From the NCBI GenBank assembly GCA_025345505.1, contig JANVCC010000056.1, positions 1,605,049-1,669,048 of the forward strand: a DNA stretch of 64,000 bases. Direction: 5' to 3'. The position numbers were made by a program, and so were the translations under genes. Positions 30,101-42,100 of the stretch are shown here, piece after piece (within the stretch, counting starts at the first letter, position 1; every line of letters starts with the position of its first letter). The DNA is from Todiramphus chloris collaris (lineage: Eukaryota > Chordata > Aves > Coraciiformes > Alcedinidae). The notes under the pieces are model-generated. The model saw only the letters and a list, made by a program, of their open reading frames with translations. It made no database searches and was not told where the DNA came from.

Positions 30101-33100
30101 TTTTTCCTGACTTGGACATAACCTGCTCAAAATGTATCATGTAATATTGATGTGAATGTGATGTGTGAGGCATGTGCTTCTCTGCCAAATCAGTTGAGCA
30201 TTTTTTCGTAAAGAATAGCAAGTTTGTTAGATAGTGAAATTCATAGTAACTTAACATATAAAGCAGTTGCGCCGCTCCTCAGTGACTATATGCATATAGC
30301 ACTTAAGGGATCTGCAGCTTTCAGAGGATGCCCAGAAGTCTGTCATGACTGTATGTTGTGATATAGCTGTTCAGAAATGAGCCACAGACAGAATGAAGTA
30401 ATGCATTGAGAGGGATGGAAAGAAGCAGCTCTTCTTGACACTTGACACTTTTTTTACACTTGAAAAGTGTAAAAGGAAAAGAAATACATGCCTTGGGGCA
30501 CAAGTCAACCTTTGGAGAAAGCTAGTTCCTATGAAGAGGTTATGCTGTAATTTTAAACTGGCCAGGTAACAGGCAAGATGTAGACCTATATGGGCAACCA
30601 GTTGGTCTGGCAAGAGGGTTCTTGTCATTTTTGATTTCTCCTGTGTATTGCTCTCTATTCTGGCTTGGCCAGTTGTAGAAACAGAAAGTGCTATGAATGT
30701 TGTTGTGCCTGAGCTGTGGAGATTATATGAAAATGTGTATACTGTTTCATTATGGTGATTCTGGTTAGATTTGTAATAGAATAGTAAGTTATTTTAAGAG
30801 AAAAGTTATAGAAAAAGCATTTTCAAAGATAAGCCCAGAACTAGGTTCTGTAGGTCATTAAAATAGTAAATACTTTGGAATGCTAAACTAAGATAGATTC
30901 TCATATGCCATAGTTAAGATTCAGAATAGTTTCAGTAGTCATTAATGGATTATTTGGTGTCATTTCCATATAATAATAATTTTGTCTGGCAGAAACATCC
31001 CACTGCTCAAAATAGTTTCTAAGAACCTCTTCTGCTATTAGAAATCAAAGAACACTGGTCACAATTCTCATGAGGAAAAGAGCAGGACAAGAATCTTCCC
31101 TTCCTCCCATAGTGTATGTGATCATGTTAGAGAGTGTTGGGCTAGGGCTAGGGGCACTAGTTAGCTACACTAGCTCTCTGTAGTCTCATTCAAGGGTCAC
31201 TGACTTTCTCCTTGCTATTGTTTCAAACTTTACTCTTGTACAAGTGTTATAATATATTATTTAACTTTTTCTTTTGTTGCAAATTTCTGTTGTTAGTCTT
31301 CTTTTAATTTAGCTGTATGTGTAAGCTGTGTAAATGCACTGGGATGTGTCTCCTTTTGTGCTTCCATGTGGAGCTAGACCGATGTAATTCTGTACCAATG
31401 TAGGCATAAATTTTTAAAAATACATCTTATGTTATTTATTTGTCTTATGCACTTTGCATTATTTTCATTGGAAGATTAGAGATCTCGTGATCTACCTCTA
31501 GTACCTCCTTTTTTTTTTTTGATCTACCTCTAGTGAGGTAGAACATGATCGACTTTTTACTGGACCTGCACACTTCTTGGCACAGCTTAGTGGGGGTCTG
31601 GTATCTCTGTTGAATCGTTGGAAGTGTCTTGCATCTCTGAAGCTTTGGCTTTTACCCTTAAGCTTTCTCCTCTGTTTATTTACTGTACTTAAGAAGAGGT
31701 TTTGAAAAAGAATATAGGTTTATTCCTCTCTGTGGTTATATTAACATTAAATTTATGTTATAATTTATTAATGGGTCATGTTACATTTGGATTCTTACTG
31801 TCCTGAGCCATTCTAAGTCTTGCTTGAACAAAGTATGTTAATGAAGTACAGAGAGCCTCAGTAAGTGAAGATGGTAAACATTGCATTTATTTTTTCACCT
31901 AAGTATTTTGGAATATATTATTCTTTATCATGACAACTTTCTGGAAAGGCATATCAACAGATGCTTCATCATTTGAAGTATACTACTTTGATATTTTGTC
32001 GTAGAATTCCTTATTACAGAAAAATATTTTATTGATGAATGGGTATTATTTAAATTATAATCTCTTTGTTATGCCTTAACATAATACTATATAAGTTCAC
32101 ATAAGTTTTAAAAATACATATTGAGGGATTATGTCGCTATAATAGTTCTTTTTGGAAGCTTTTCCTTACCTTTTATTGCTACCAATATTTTTATTCTTTT
32201 TTTTTTTTTTCACCCCCTTTTTTTTGTTTTTTTGATGTTGACAGTACATCTTAATTTTTTGTTTTGATTGCCTTACTGGTTTCCTTCTCAGAATAACAAC
32301 AATGACCATGCAGCTATGTCGGTAAGTAGATTCAAGATGAAGAAAAAGCATGTGAACTGAAAAACTATGAACTGCCTGCAGGCTTATTGCTTCAATTTTT
32401 AATCATTTAATAAAATGACCCTTATGTTTTGCTGATGATTTGCTGTATACCTTGTATGGTTGCATGCGAGAATCATGTTAATGACTAACATTGGGCTTTC
32501 ATACACTGGAACAACAGGAGCCCTAAAAACTTTTCAGAAGGTTGTTGGGGTGTACCTTGCATCCCAAAAGAAATAATTTAGAGGAGACTATGAGACCTTT
32601 TGGAGGGGAGATTAGGTAGCAAAATGCAGATATGAGACACACATACAGAATTAGGGTAGGGTGATATCACAGAATAAAGAATCAGCGAAAGTTCCATCGT
32701 TTCTCTGCTACATCTATCTGGGGTCAAAGGAAAGTATGTACTCTTAATTTTTTTGATTTGTTTTTTTAAGGAGGCAATTGATTGCATTTAAGAATTCTCC
32801 CAAGTTCTGGTAATTTTCAGGTCATCAATTTTTTTGTAAGAAGTTTATTTTGATTTGACAGAGTGTATAATTACTATTACTCTGTTAAGAGTGGCTTCTG
32901 AATACTGGTTTTCTGAATTTACTTTTATTATTTTTTTCCTAATGATATGTTCAGTCTTACTCAATTAAGCAGCATACTGCAATGTATACTGTGCTGTTCA
33001 CTGTTTAAGTGAACAAATGTGTGAGGCACTTAAAGGACAGTGTGGGAATAACCCCATTCATTGCTACAGTCTGGAAAGTAGTTGTCTGAGAGCTTGGAAG

Positions 33101-36100
33101 GTGAAGCTTTGACATTAGGGAACAAGTTTGTGTGGAGAGAATAGTGCAGTGTTGGAGGAGCTTACCCAGAGAGGCTGTTGAATACCCATCCTCAGTTATT
33201 TTGAAGGCTGAGCCAGGAGAAAAGGAGAACAGACCTGAGCTAGCGTTGGCAATAGTCCTACTCCACATAGGTGACATTGGTGGTTCATTCCAGTGAACAT
33301 TTCTATGGCTTGAATTCTCAGCCTTGTGTTGAACTATCAAGCTAATAGGTGTCATGAACACTATAAATATTAAATATTTTGTGTAGAAATACTTCCTCTA
33401 ATGTTGAATAGGTGTCAGTGTGCCTGGTTATGCCATGACCAAGCACTAGCAGCATTTCAGCAATGTGGAGCACAGAGGCTGTGTTGCTTTTGCAAGGTTA
33501 TAATTTGAGTTGTGCAGTTTTTAATGATTCTGCTTTCTAAAATCATAAGGATTTAGTCTTTTGAGATTATTTCTCTATTCAGATTCTTTCGCATCCCATT
33601 TTAAGTTCATATTGCAGTTTACAATGCCATTAGATACTTTGAATCAAAAAGCAAATTAAAATTTCATTATACAGCCATTAATCTCATGAAATCAACTGGA
33701 TGATGAAATTTGTTATTAAGGACCTGCATTTTTTTGTTTCTGTTTTGAGCAGTTAAAGAAAAATGTTACCTTCCATTTTCACATTAGTTGATTTTAAATT
33801 ATAGAGGGTGTATACAGAAGTGTTTTAAATCTAAATTTAGAATTAGGTGAAGTTTTATTCTAGGTTTGTGCTTTGTCAGTACAAAGTTAGTATAGGACAA
33901 CTCTTTGGAAAAGAATGACTGTGGAAAAGTGACAGTTATGAATTACTTTCAAGTAGGTGGTCATGTTTTTTTATTATTATTTCAGTAGAATTTAGGGAAG
34001 AGGCTGAAAATAAAATTGATTCTTAAGATTCCATTTGTGGTTTTTAGTGTACTTGTATTTTATCAATAGCTCAAAAGTTGAAATTTAGTCCTGATGTTAA
34101 GTAATACAATGCTTTAGTTATTACAACTGATAAAATCTCTATGTTTAGTTCCTTTGCATTTTCAGAAAGTTTTTCATTGTATAATTTCATGATGTTAAAT
34201 TAATTTTTCATCTTAACTTTTTAGATTTAAAGACAAGTTTTGCTGTTTTATGCTGAGGATGGCAGTTTGTGTTATTTTATTGTTTCTGTGATTGACAGCA
34301 GAAGCCTAATTTCACAGCTTGCAGTGAGGATGAAGTGGTGGTGATTTTCTGCAGCTATATTCAAAAACTGTCAATCAACAGCCTCCACAGGCTACTTAGA
34401 GAATGGGTTTTCTTACCGATTTCTCCAAATGCCGCTTCACGCTGTCTTTGATTGGCACACCCTGGCAGGGAGGATGGATGAATCTGTCACTGGCCAGTTA
34501 ATTGTGTTGCTGGTCTCAGCCTGACATCAGGTCTTTGACTCCTAAGTGGCTCAATACAAAACAAATTAGCAGATTGTAGTCATATTTCTCATTCTATATG
34601 CTTTGACTTTGTTGAATGCAGTCCATAAATCATATTGACTGACACCATAGTGAATGATGAAAGCTGCTTTTGAGACAGCTAGCGTGGGTCTTAGAAAGCA
34701 GTACTGCAACAGTGCCGTGGAAGGATGCATACGGCTGACCCTTTGGGAATTTCTTAGGAGCCAAATGTCTCTCTACTGCAATTGTTCTTAGGAGAAAAGC
34801 TTTTGGGTCCTATAAAAAAGGATTTAATATGTCAGCAGATTCTCTTTACAAGCTCCTTTGAAAAATAAGAAGTTTGTCTAAGGGTTTTCTCTTTCTACAA
34901 ACTTGTATTTCAGCAAAATGTGAAGGCTGGCTGAAAAAACAGTTGCCTTTAACACTGTTAGCAGGTGTTTTTACTTATAGAATAGGGTCCTTGTTTCCTA
35001 AACTTTACATTGGTTGAGTGGAAGAATAGGTTTTGTAGATAGCAGCAATTAGCTTAGGCACAGCAGAGAGAATAGTAATGTCTCCAAATGGGAGGCAACT
35101 GTAGTGAATGTGAGAAGCCTGCTGAATCTCTGCATGCTATTGAATATAGGTATTTAATTGCTAGATACAGTAACCATGGTCACACACACCCCCCCCCCCT
35201 TAAGAAATAAGATTAGTGATTGAAAAAGCCTCCAGTCTGACAAATAAAAACATTAAGAATGTGTTAGAACTAACTGAGATTTGTTTAATTTTGAAAAAGA
35301 AATACGATATTGCCATACATTTCTTAAATTTCATAAAATTTCTTAAATTTGATAAAACTGCTTAAATTTCCTCTTCAAAATACAGTATGAAAAATGGCAA
35401 GGAATTGGCAGATGGTGGAAATTTGGAGATGGGATTTTAACTAGGTCTCATTAGTCAAACATTAATTTGAATTTGTTTATTTTCTGAATGTCATACGTCC
35501 AACATATTTTTATTTGGGAAGTATTCAATTTTGAAGAGGATAACAGTAAAGATCACATTTGTCTCAGTTAATTCAGCATTTTGATTGATATACATAGTGC
35601 CATTTTTTCTCTAGATTTAAGAAAATCAAGTGATTGTATTAAGTATAAACTCTATAGTAAACTATTATTTGATGACATGTCATGTGAACAATAAGCCTGT
35701 AGTTCAAGTTACATAGTTGGAAATAGTTTAAATATTAGGATGTTTCCATTTTATGAAATTTTAAAGCAAACATTAAACATACATGTATCAATACTTATTT
35801 GAAGTCTAAGCAGCTTTTACCATGTCATTGCTGTATTGTAACCATTATCTTGTGCTCCAGTGCTATTGATATTTGCCAGATTGTAACAATTAACTACAGA
35901 TGCTTGTTAGAAATACAAAATTCTGTCTTTTATTTAAAATAATAGAGGAGTATACATTGTTTGCATATAAAATAAATTGAATGTTAATTTTTTTTCTTGA
36001 CAACCCATTAATCTGATTGAACTTTTAGTACATTATAGTGGCAGCATAAATAGGACATGGAGCTGATTTGATGGAGCAGTACATTAAACAGAGATGCACT

Positions 36101-39100
36101 AGTTGTTCCATTAAATCAAAATGACATTTCCATTAAGTATTCAAACCTACTACACTGTAATTAAATGAACTGTGGCCCATTGATTCCCCTTCTCACCTCT
36201 TCCCCCCCCCCCCCCATTCATATTGATACTGCTCTGCTTGGGGAATAGAGCTGCCTGTCTCCCAGTGTAATTACCATTGGGTTTGGGAGACTTTTAAGCA
36301 TGCTGTTCTTGCATTGTTTCTTACATTCCTCGTTGTCAGTTCATCTGTTTTGTTCAAAAATGTTATTTGCTTTTCAGAGATTTTTCAATTAAGAAACTGA
36401 CATTTCATTTTAGACATAAAGCTCCTAACAGTTCAAGGTGTCCTAATGCTAAAGAGGTACTAGCAAAAGTGATTTAATGTTTCAGTGTGACATATGAAGA
36501 GAGTGAATGCTTCCATTGTATTGTCTACATTTTAATTACATTTTAACAAAGAATGGATTTTTTAATTATAAAATATGTAGGGTCAAATTTACTTTCTGTT
36601 ATATATGTGTGTATATATATACACACATATACATAAAAATTCAATTATATGAGCAGGTTGTCCTATTAAGGACAAGATATGGCTCTTCAGATGTTTGGAG
36701 CAGAAATTTCCAAACTTTTTGGGACAGTGAGCTGCTGTCTGTCCTTATCATTTTTCATTGTTTGTGTTTCTGTGAGTCAGCGGTGAATTGGTCAACCCAA
36801 CTTTGCAGAAAGCAACTCAGGAGCCATTGCTTTAAAGAAATAGGTGTGATCACTTTACTGATGGATATAGGTAAAACAATAGTGGTGTGTGCTCCAGTAG
36901 GTGTATTACTTAATTTATGATTTTTTTCGTGTGTGTGTAAGCATGTTAATAGTTATCTTTGTTTCAATACGTATTATAACACAGACTTCAGTTGAAAAGC
37001 ATGGTTTAAGTACTTTAGACTACAGAGATTCATATAATTGCATTTAAAGGCCAAGAACACTGCTTTAAAAGATTGCAGTGCTATGAGTATCATGGTGCCA
37101 TCTGATCAGGCATCTGGTCTTAATTGTTTTTTCTTAATTCTGAGTTAAAATTTCCATACCTTTCAATTTTTTCTGTACTAAATTTTTAATAATTTATCAA
37201 ATTGATGTCTGGTTTTGTGCTATGTTTTTTGGTCTCATGTTTGGAAAATTGTCTCAATTACATATACACTGTAAAGAAAAATGTTACTAACTGGAATGTG
37301 ATTAGAAAATTATTTCTGTTTTGTACAGCAGAGGGCTACATTTCTTTTTCTAAGTAGTTGATTACTGACAGCACTGATTTATTAAGCACCTGAAAAGATG
37401 ATGGATAAGCATGAATATTTAAAATCATTTAGTGACAAGCTTTGAGATGGAATTCAAGCAACCAAAGTGCTAATAATTAGCACAGGCTGTTACGAGAAAT
37501 GCCCTAACAGAAAGCAATGGTTTTGGTTTATGTAAAGTTTGTGGTTTGTGTTTTTTACTGACTATTATTAAAAATACGCAGCATGTTGATTTTCATTACA
37601 TTCTTGCTTTCATTCTGTTTCGGTAAAAAAAAGTTACATAAATTCACAAAACTGTTTATACGCTTCAACAACTTATATTGTTATCATTTTGTAAATGTCC
37701 TTATATTCATGAAGACTGTTGGATTTCCAGAAGAAATATCAATCATTGCTTTAACATATACTTAATTTAGTTCTCTGATTTTTTTAATAGAAACAAAGTT
37801 AACAGGATAAAGAAATAACAGCAAATGTGTTCTGTCTCCTTTAATCCATGTCCTACATCATTAGGACTTCAAGTGTATATTAAAATCAAATCAGCTAAGC
37901 AGTTCTTTAGTGACATATCATTTGGTTTTATCTTAAAACCTGTTGCTCTTTTAGGGAAAAGTGGCCCAGACAGCTTGCATGTCAGCCTGCCAGCATCTTT
38001 CAACATCCCTAATGCAGATGCTACTGGACAGTGAATTAAAACAAATAAGCATGGGAGCAATTCAGCAGTTTAATTTAGATGTGATACAATGTGAATGTAA
38101 GTAAAGGTTCCAGAATTTCTATCTATAATCTATCTTGGTCTTAACTCTGCAAAAAAGTTCTTTAATGTAACCGAATAGTGATCTTTTTCCATAATCTACT
38201 AAAGCTTTGTCTAAAAAAAAAAAATTATTATTACAGTACAGCTTGTTGTAAAAGTAGTTATGAGTAAATATGTTAACATTTATTGGAATTTTTTAATGAA
38301 ACTTTTAAACTCAAGTATCTGATTGCAACGTACATCTGTTGTTACTTCTAACGGGATCGAAATTGCTACATCCAGTAAAAAGACTATAGTCTAGTACAAA
38401 AATGTCCCAAACTGCTACATAAATGTAATGCTTTTATAGTTGAGGAAAAAAAGGTCAAATGTCTGTGAAATTTTAATTTTCCCTCTTTAGTTTATTTAGT
38501 ATGATTAGAAATTTTAAACATGCTGTTACCCAGGGTTTCCTCCCTCCTAGAATAACTACCGCCTTTCTGACTGTGCAGAATAATAGTACTCATTTAGAAA
38601 ACATCAGGTGTTGTTTTATTCTCATTGATCAAAGTATAACATGAGAATTTTTTTATAAAACTCATTCGGTCCAGCACTGAAGGCAGGATGTAGGTAATTT
38701 CCTCATGTTTTGCATGGAGCTCACCACTGAGGGTGGGCTGTTAATGTGTATGAAGGAAGTTCCTTCCATGACATGAATGGGTTTTAGGTCTGGTTTTATA
38801 GTTGATGACTGAGATACAGTGAAAAGGCTCACGAGCATTTTTTTCCATGCATATATTTAGATTTTTATGCTCTGTTTTTACAAAGTATCTTTCCTGATAT
38901 GTGTTTGAAGCATGGATCTCAATGATTTTGGTGACAGTTATAAAATGGGGCAGTTCTGCCAGTCATATTCTGAGGTTTTTAGTTTGAACATGTGAAAAAA
39001 GTGATGACGACTTTATTAGCAGCCACCTATGGGAAACTGGAAATTTGATATCAAGCATCACAAAGGGTTCTTGTGCGAGTCCAGCGACAGAGTTAAGGGG

Positions 39101-42100
39101 ATTTTTTGACATTTTAACCATACACTTGTATTTCCTTCTCCTGCCTTATTTGTTACATTCCAGATAAACTCTGTAACAGGTAGAGCAGGCATCTTTCTGA
39201 CAATTTTTCATTATACAGCCTTAAGGCTTTTCAGTGTGTGGAATGAATTGATGGAATTCTCAGGGTTGGATTTAAAAATCACAACATTAAAGTTTGTCTC
39301 ATGATTGCACAAGTTTGCCAAACAGATGATGGTTTGATGTTTTTCTTTACTTCTAGTAATCTTGATGTTGCAAATTTAATAGTGTTCTTTTCGGGTAGGT
39401 GGTAGATGTATGAGCATTTGTGTAGTTTCCTAGATGTAAAAAGATACCAGTTGTAAAACCAGAAAATCCATAGTATTCATAGTATTGACACCATAATCAT
39501 TCATCTACATGAGCTGAATTGGTGAACCCACTAAATAGTCAACTGCCTTCTGAATAAGTAAGTCTAACAGTGAAGAAAACTTGCCCACTACTGTACTATT
39601 CTAGTATTTAAAATATCATCTGTGAACAGCCCAGTACTTCACTACTCTGTATAGATCAACCAAATCACTGTTTCACTCGGGGGTTTCTAGCAGTACAGGC
39701 AATAAGATTCATGCCTTGCAGATCACTTTCACGTTATGAACAGTAGGTTCACAGCAAAGTAATGAGAAATCCCAATGAGTCTGGTTGTCATCTGGTCTCT
39801 GCTTTTTCTTCTCAGTTTTTCCCCTCTTATGTACCATCCTAATTTCTATTACCACTCTTTCTACGTACCATCTTTGGTTGCTGCACAGTGGCAGTGCTCT
39901 TAGTAGAGTTTTATTTAATCTAACATGTTAACACTTCATTATTTTAAGATTAAAATACAACCTTAAGACAGCATGTTTTGTTATATGGAGCTGTTACACT
40001 GAGCATAAGGCATGGACAGGACATGGGAAACCATGGGCCAAAATGAGAAAGTTTCAGAAAACTAGTAACTTAATGACTGAAAAATGCATTCTTTCAATCA
40101 TTGTGTGCCTTGTAGCGTGGGCTGTACAGATGCAAATGGAATAAACTTCTAATTCTTCTTTTCTGCAAAGCTTTTAAAGCACATTAGAAAAAAATTGGTT
40201 TTGCACAGAAACCTTTTGAGTAGTTTATAATTGTGGAAGCTTGCCAGGATAGCACATTGCAATTAATGACATCTTAAAATCTGTGGAATAAGGGATTGAC
40301 ACAAGATTTTGCTCAGACTGCTTTACTGTTGTGGTTCCTTTCATAAGGTCCATCACAGGCACATTCCAGGCCTCACTGTGATGCCTGTGATTTATGTTCT
40401 TGCTTGTTACCCTCCCCCAGCTTTATTCTTTTGACACTTTGGGATTAATGGATACGGCAGTGACATTTCAATCAGTGCTTAGGGTGTGCAGATAATTCAC
40501 AACTGTTGGGTGGTTTTCTACTGTATTGTGTACATGGATTTCATATTTTACTTATAGACACAGTGGAGTATACTCAGATGTTCTAATTGAGGTTTCTTCA
40601 CCCCCTTGACATATTTTATAATGTAGAGCAATGTTTTACCTCTGTATTTTACACCATTCTTTCTCAGTGGTGATCTTCTACTAGGATGATGTGGAGTCTT
40701 ACAGCAGTATTCAGAAAAATAGAATGTACTAGGTCCCATAAAATAAAACCCAAAGCATACTCTTTTGTTTGAACATTACATTTCAGTGCCCTGAGAAGGG
40801 AAATGGGTTGAGCAATTTGCTATTTCTTGAAGATGAAATTAAAATGTGGGTTGCTGTATCTCACTTTATGAGAAGCAAGGTGTATGTAATAGAAAATAAT
40901 CTTTTCAGACACCATCCAGATCTAGATACCTTACATCAACTTTTTATTAAGTAATTAGACCTTGTCAGAAATTCTAATTGCTGGAAGAGTTAAATGTAGT
41001 TTTTGTAATTTAGGTGTTTAAATGTAGCTGAATTGTGAGAGGGGATTAATTGGCAGAAGGGGATACGGTTGAGTGGGCATCGTTCTCCAGACATGAATCT
41101 GTGAAAGGCTGAAAAGGTTTTGGGTCCTGCCTATAAATGAGCACGGGTTAGCAGAGAATTAGCGCAGAGCAGGATGCAATATACCTTCCTAACCATGTAG
41201 GGCTTCCTGCCAGTCCCTCCTTTTCTCACCCACGTCGTGTGGAGAGCTGCAGTGTCCCAGAGAAGGGGAGATCTTGGCCCACGTGCTGTTTGTTGCGCAT
41301 ATAAAAAGGTAATCTCCAGGTGGGCATGCCAGAAACTGAGGAACCCAAATTCCTGCTTTTTCTTTCTCCTCTGGAAGCCCCTCATATTACCTGCCTTCTC
41401 TCCCATTGGGAAGTCAGGCTAACAACTCACTGGAGACCATCCTTCATCTTCCAGTCACATATGGCAGCACGGCAGTGAGAGGAGGCAGCGAGATCATGAG
41501 GTGCAGGGGGCAGGGCTGGGGGCTGCTGCCTGGCCAGCTGTCAGCTCCCTCAGTGAGGCTCCCCTCCAGTGTTTGAACAGCTGGAGTGTCCAACAGGGCT
41601 GCAGAGTGGCTGAAGGCTGCTGAGAGAGTCACCTGATTCGCCACTCTTCCTTTAAAAATACATTTGTAGCTTTGCTGCAAATTGCCTATGAGTCAATGCT
41701 AGGAGGCTGAAGTAAAACTGTCCTAATTTAGCTTTTGATCCAAATTCTGGACTCTGATTTTTAATTTCTAACACTGAGCAGCAAAACTATTTGTCAGGAA
41801 TTAGGTACTGAATTCCCAGGCCAACAGAGAGGCACAGCTGGATGATGGCTAGAACATGGGGCTTTGAGAAAATTAAATTAAGAGACCTGTTAATAAATCT
41901 AGAAGTGCATGGAAACTCAGTACTATTTACAGTTAAAGCTGTCTTAAATTCCATTTTAGCATACATGGCCTTTTTCTTACGATACTTTTTAACATATATA
42001 TATATCGATTCACATATATCCTGTATAGAAAATGTAATCAAAACAAAGTATTCAAAAGAAAATGGACTGAAGTAATCTTTATAATATTTAAATCTATCAT

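Larger units (their letters stand above)
29211..37954 (+). other. EXOC6: EXOC6 intron, 8744 bp
   Basis: The largest intron between two exons in the window. It holds a microexon candidate (32292-32321), a direct-repeat-flanked poly-T (31489-31534), a perfect hairpin (30452-30474), paired Pbx-Meis motifs (34289-34377), C-runs at about 35190-35199 and 36202-36215, and a 30-bp palindrome (36602-36631). The 33.9-36.2 kb part lacks recognisable repeats and is rich in TAAT cores. Confidence 0.8.

Noticed and set aside
36507-36920. 137-codon open frame on the plus strand
   Set aside because: Runs through the TA/TG palindrome and AT-rich sequence, with no family resemblance.
40352-40391. Hairpin as a miRNA precursor
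   Set aside because: Only 10 bp of pairing around a 20-nt loop. Too short for a Drosha/Dicer substrate.
41200-41650. GC-richer patch as a CpG-island promoter or nested gene
   Set aside because: Few CpGs, no consistent splice pattern, and overlapping open frames on both strands without family match.
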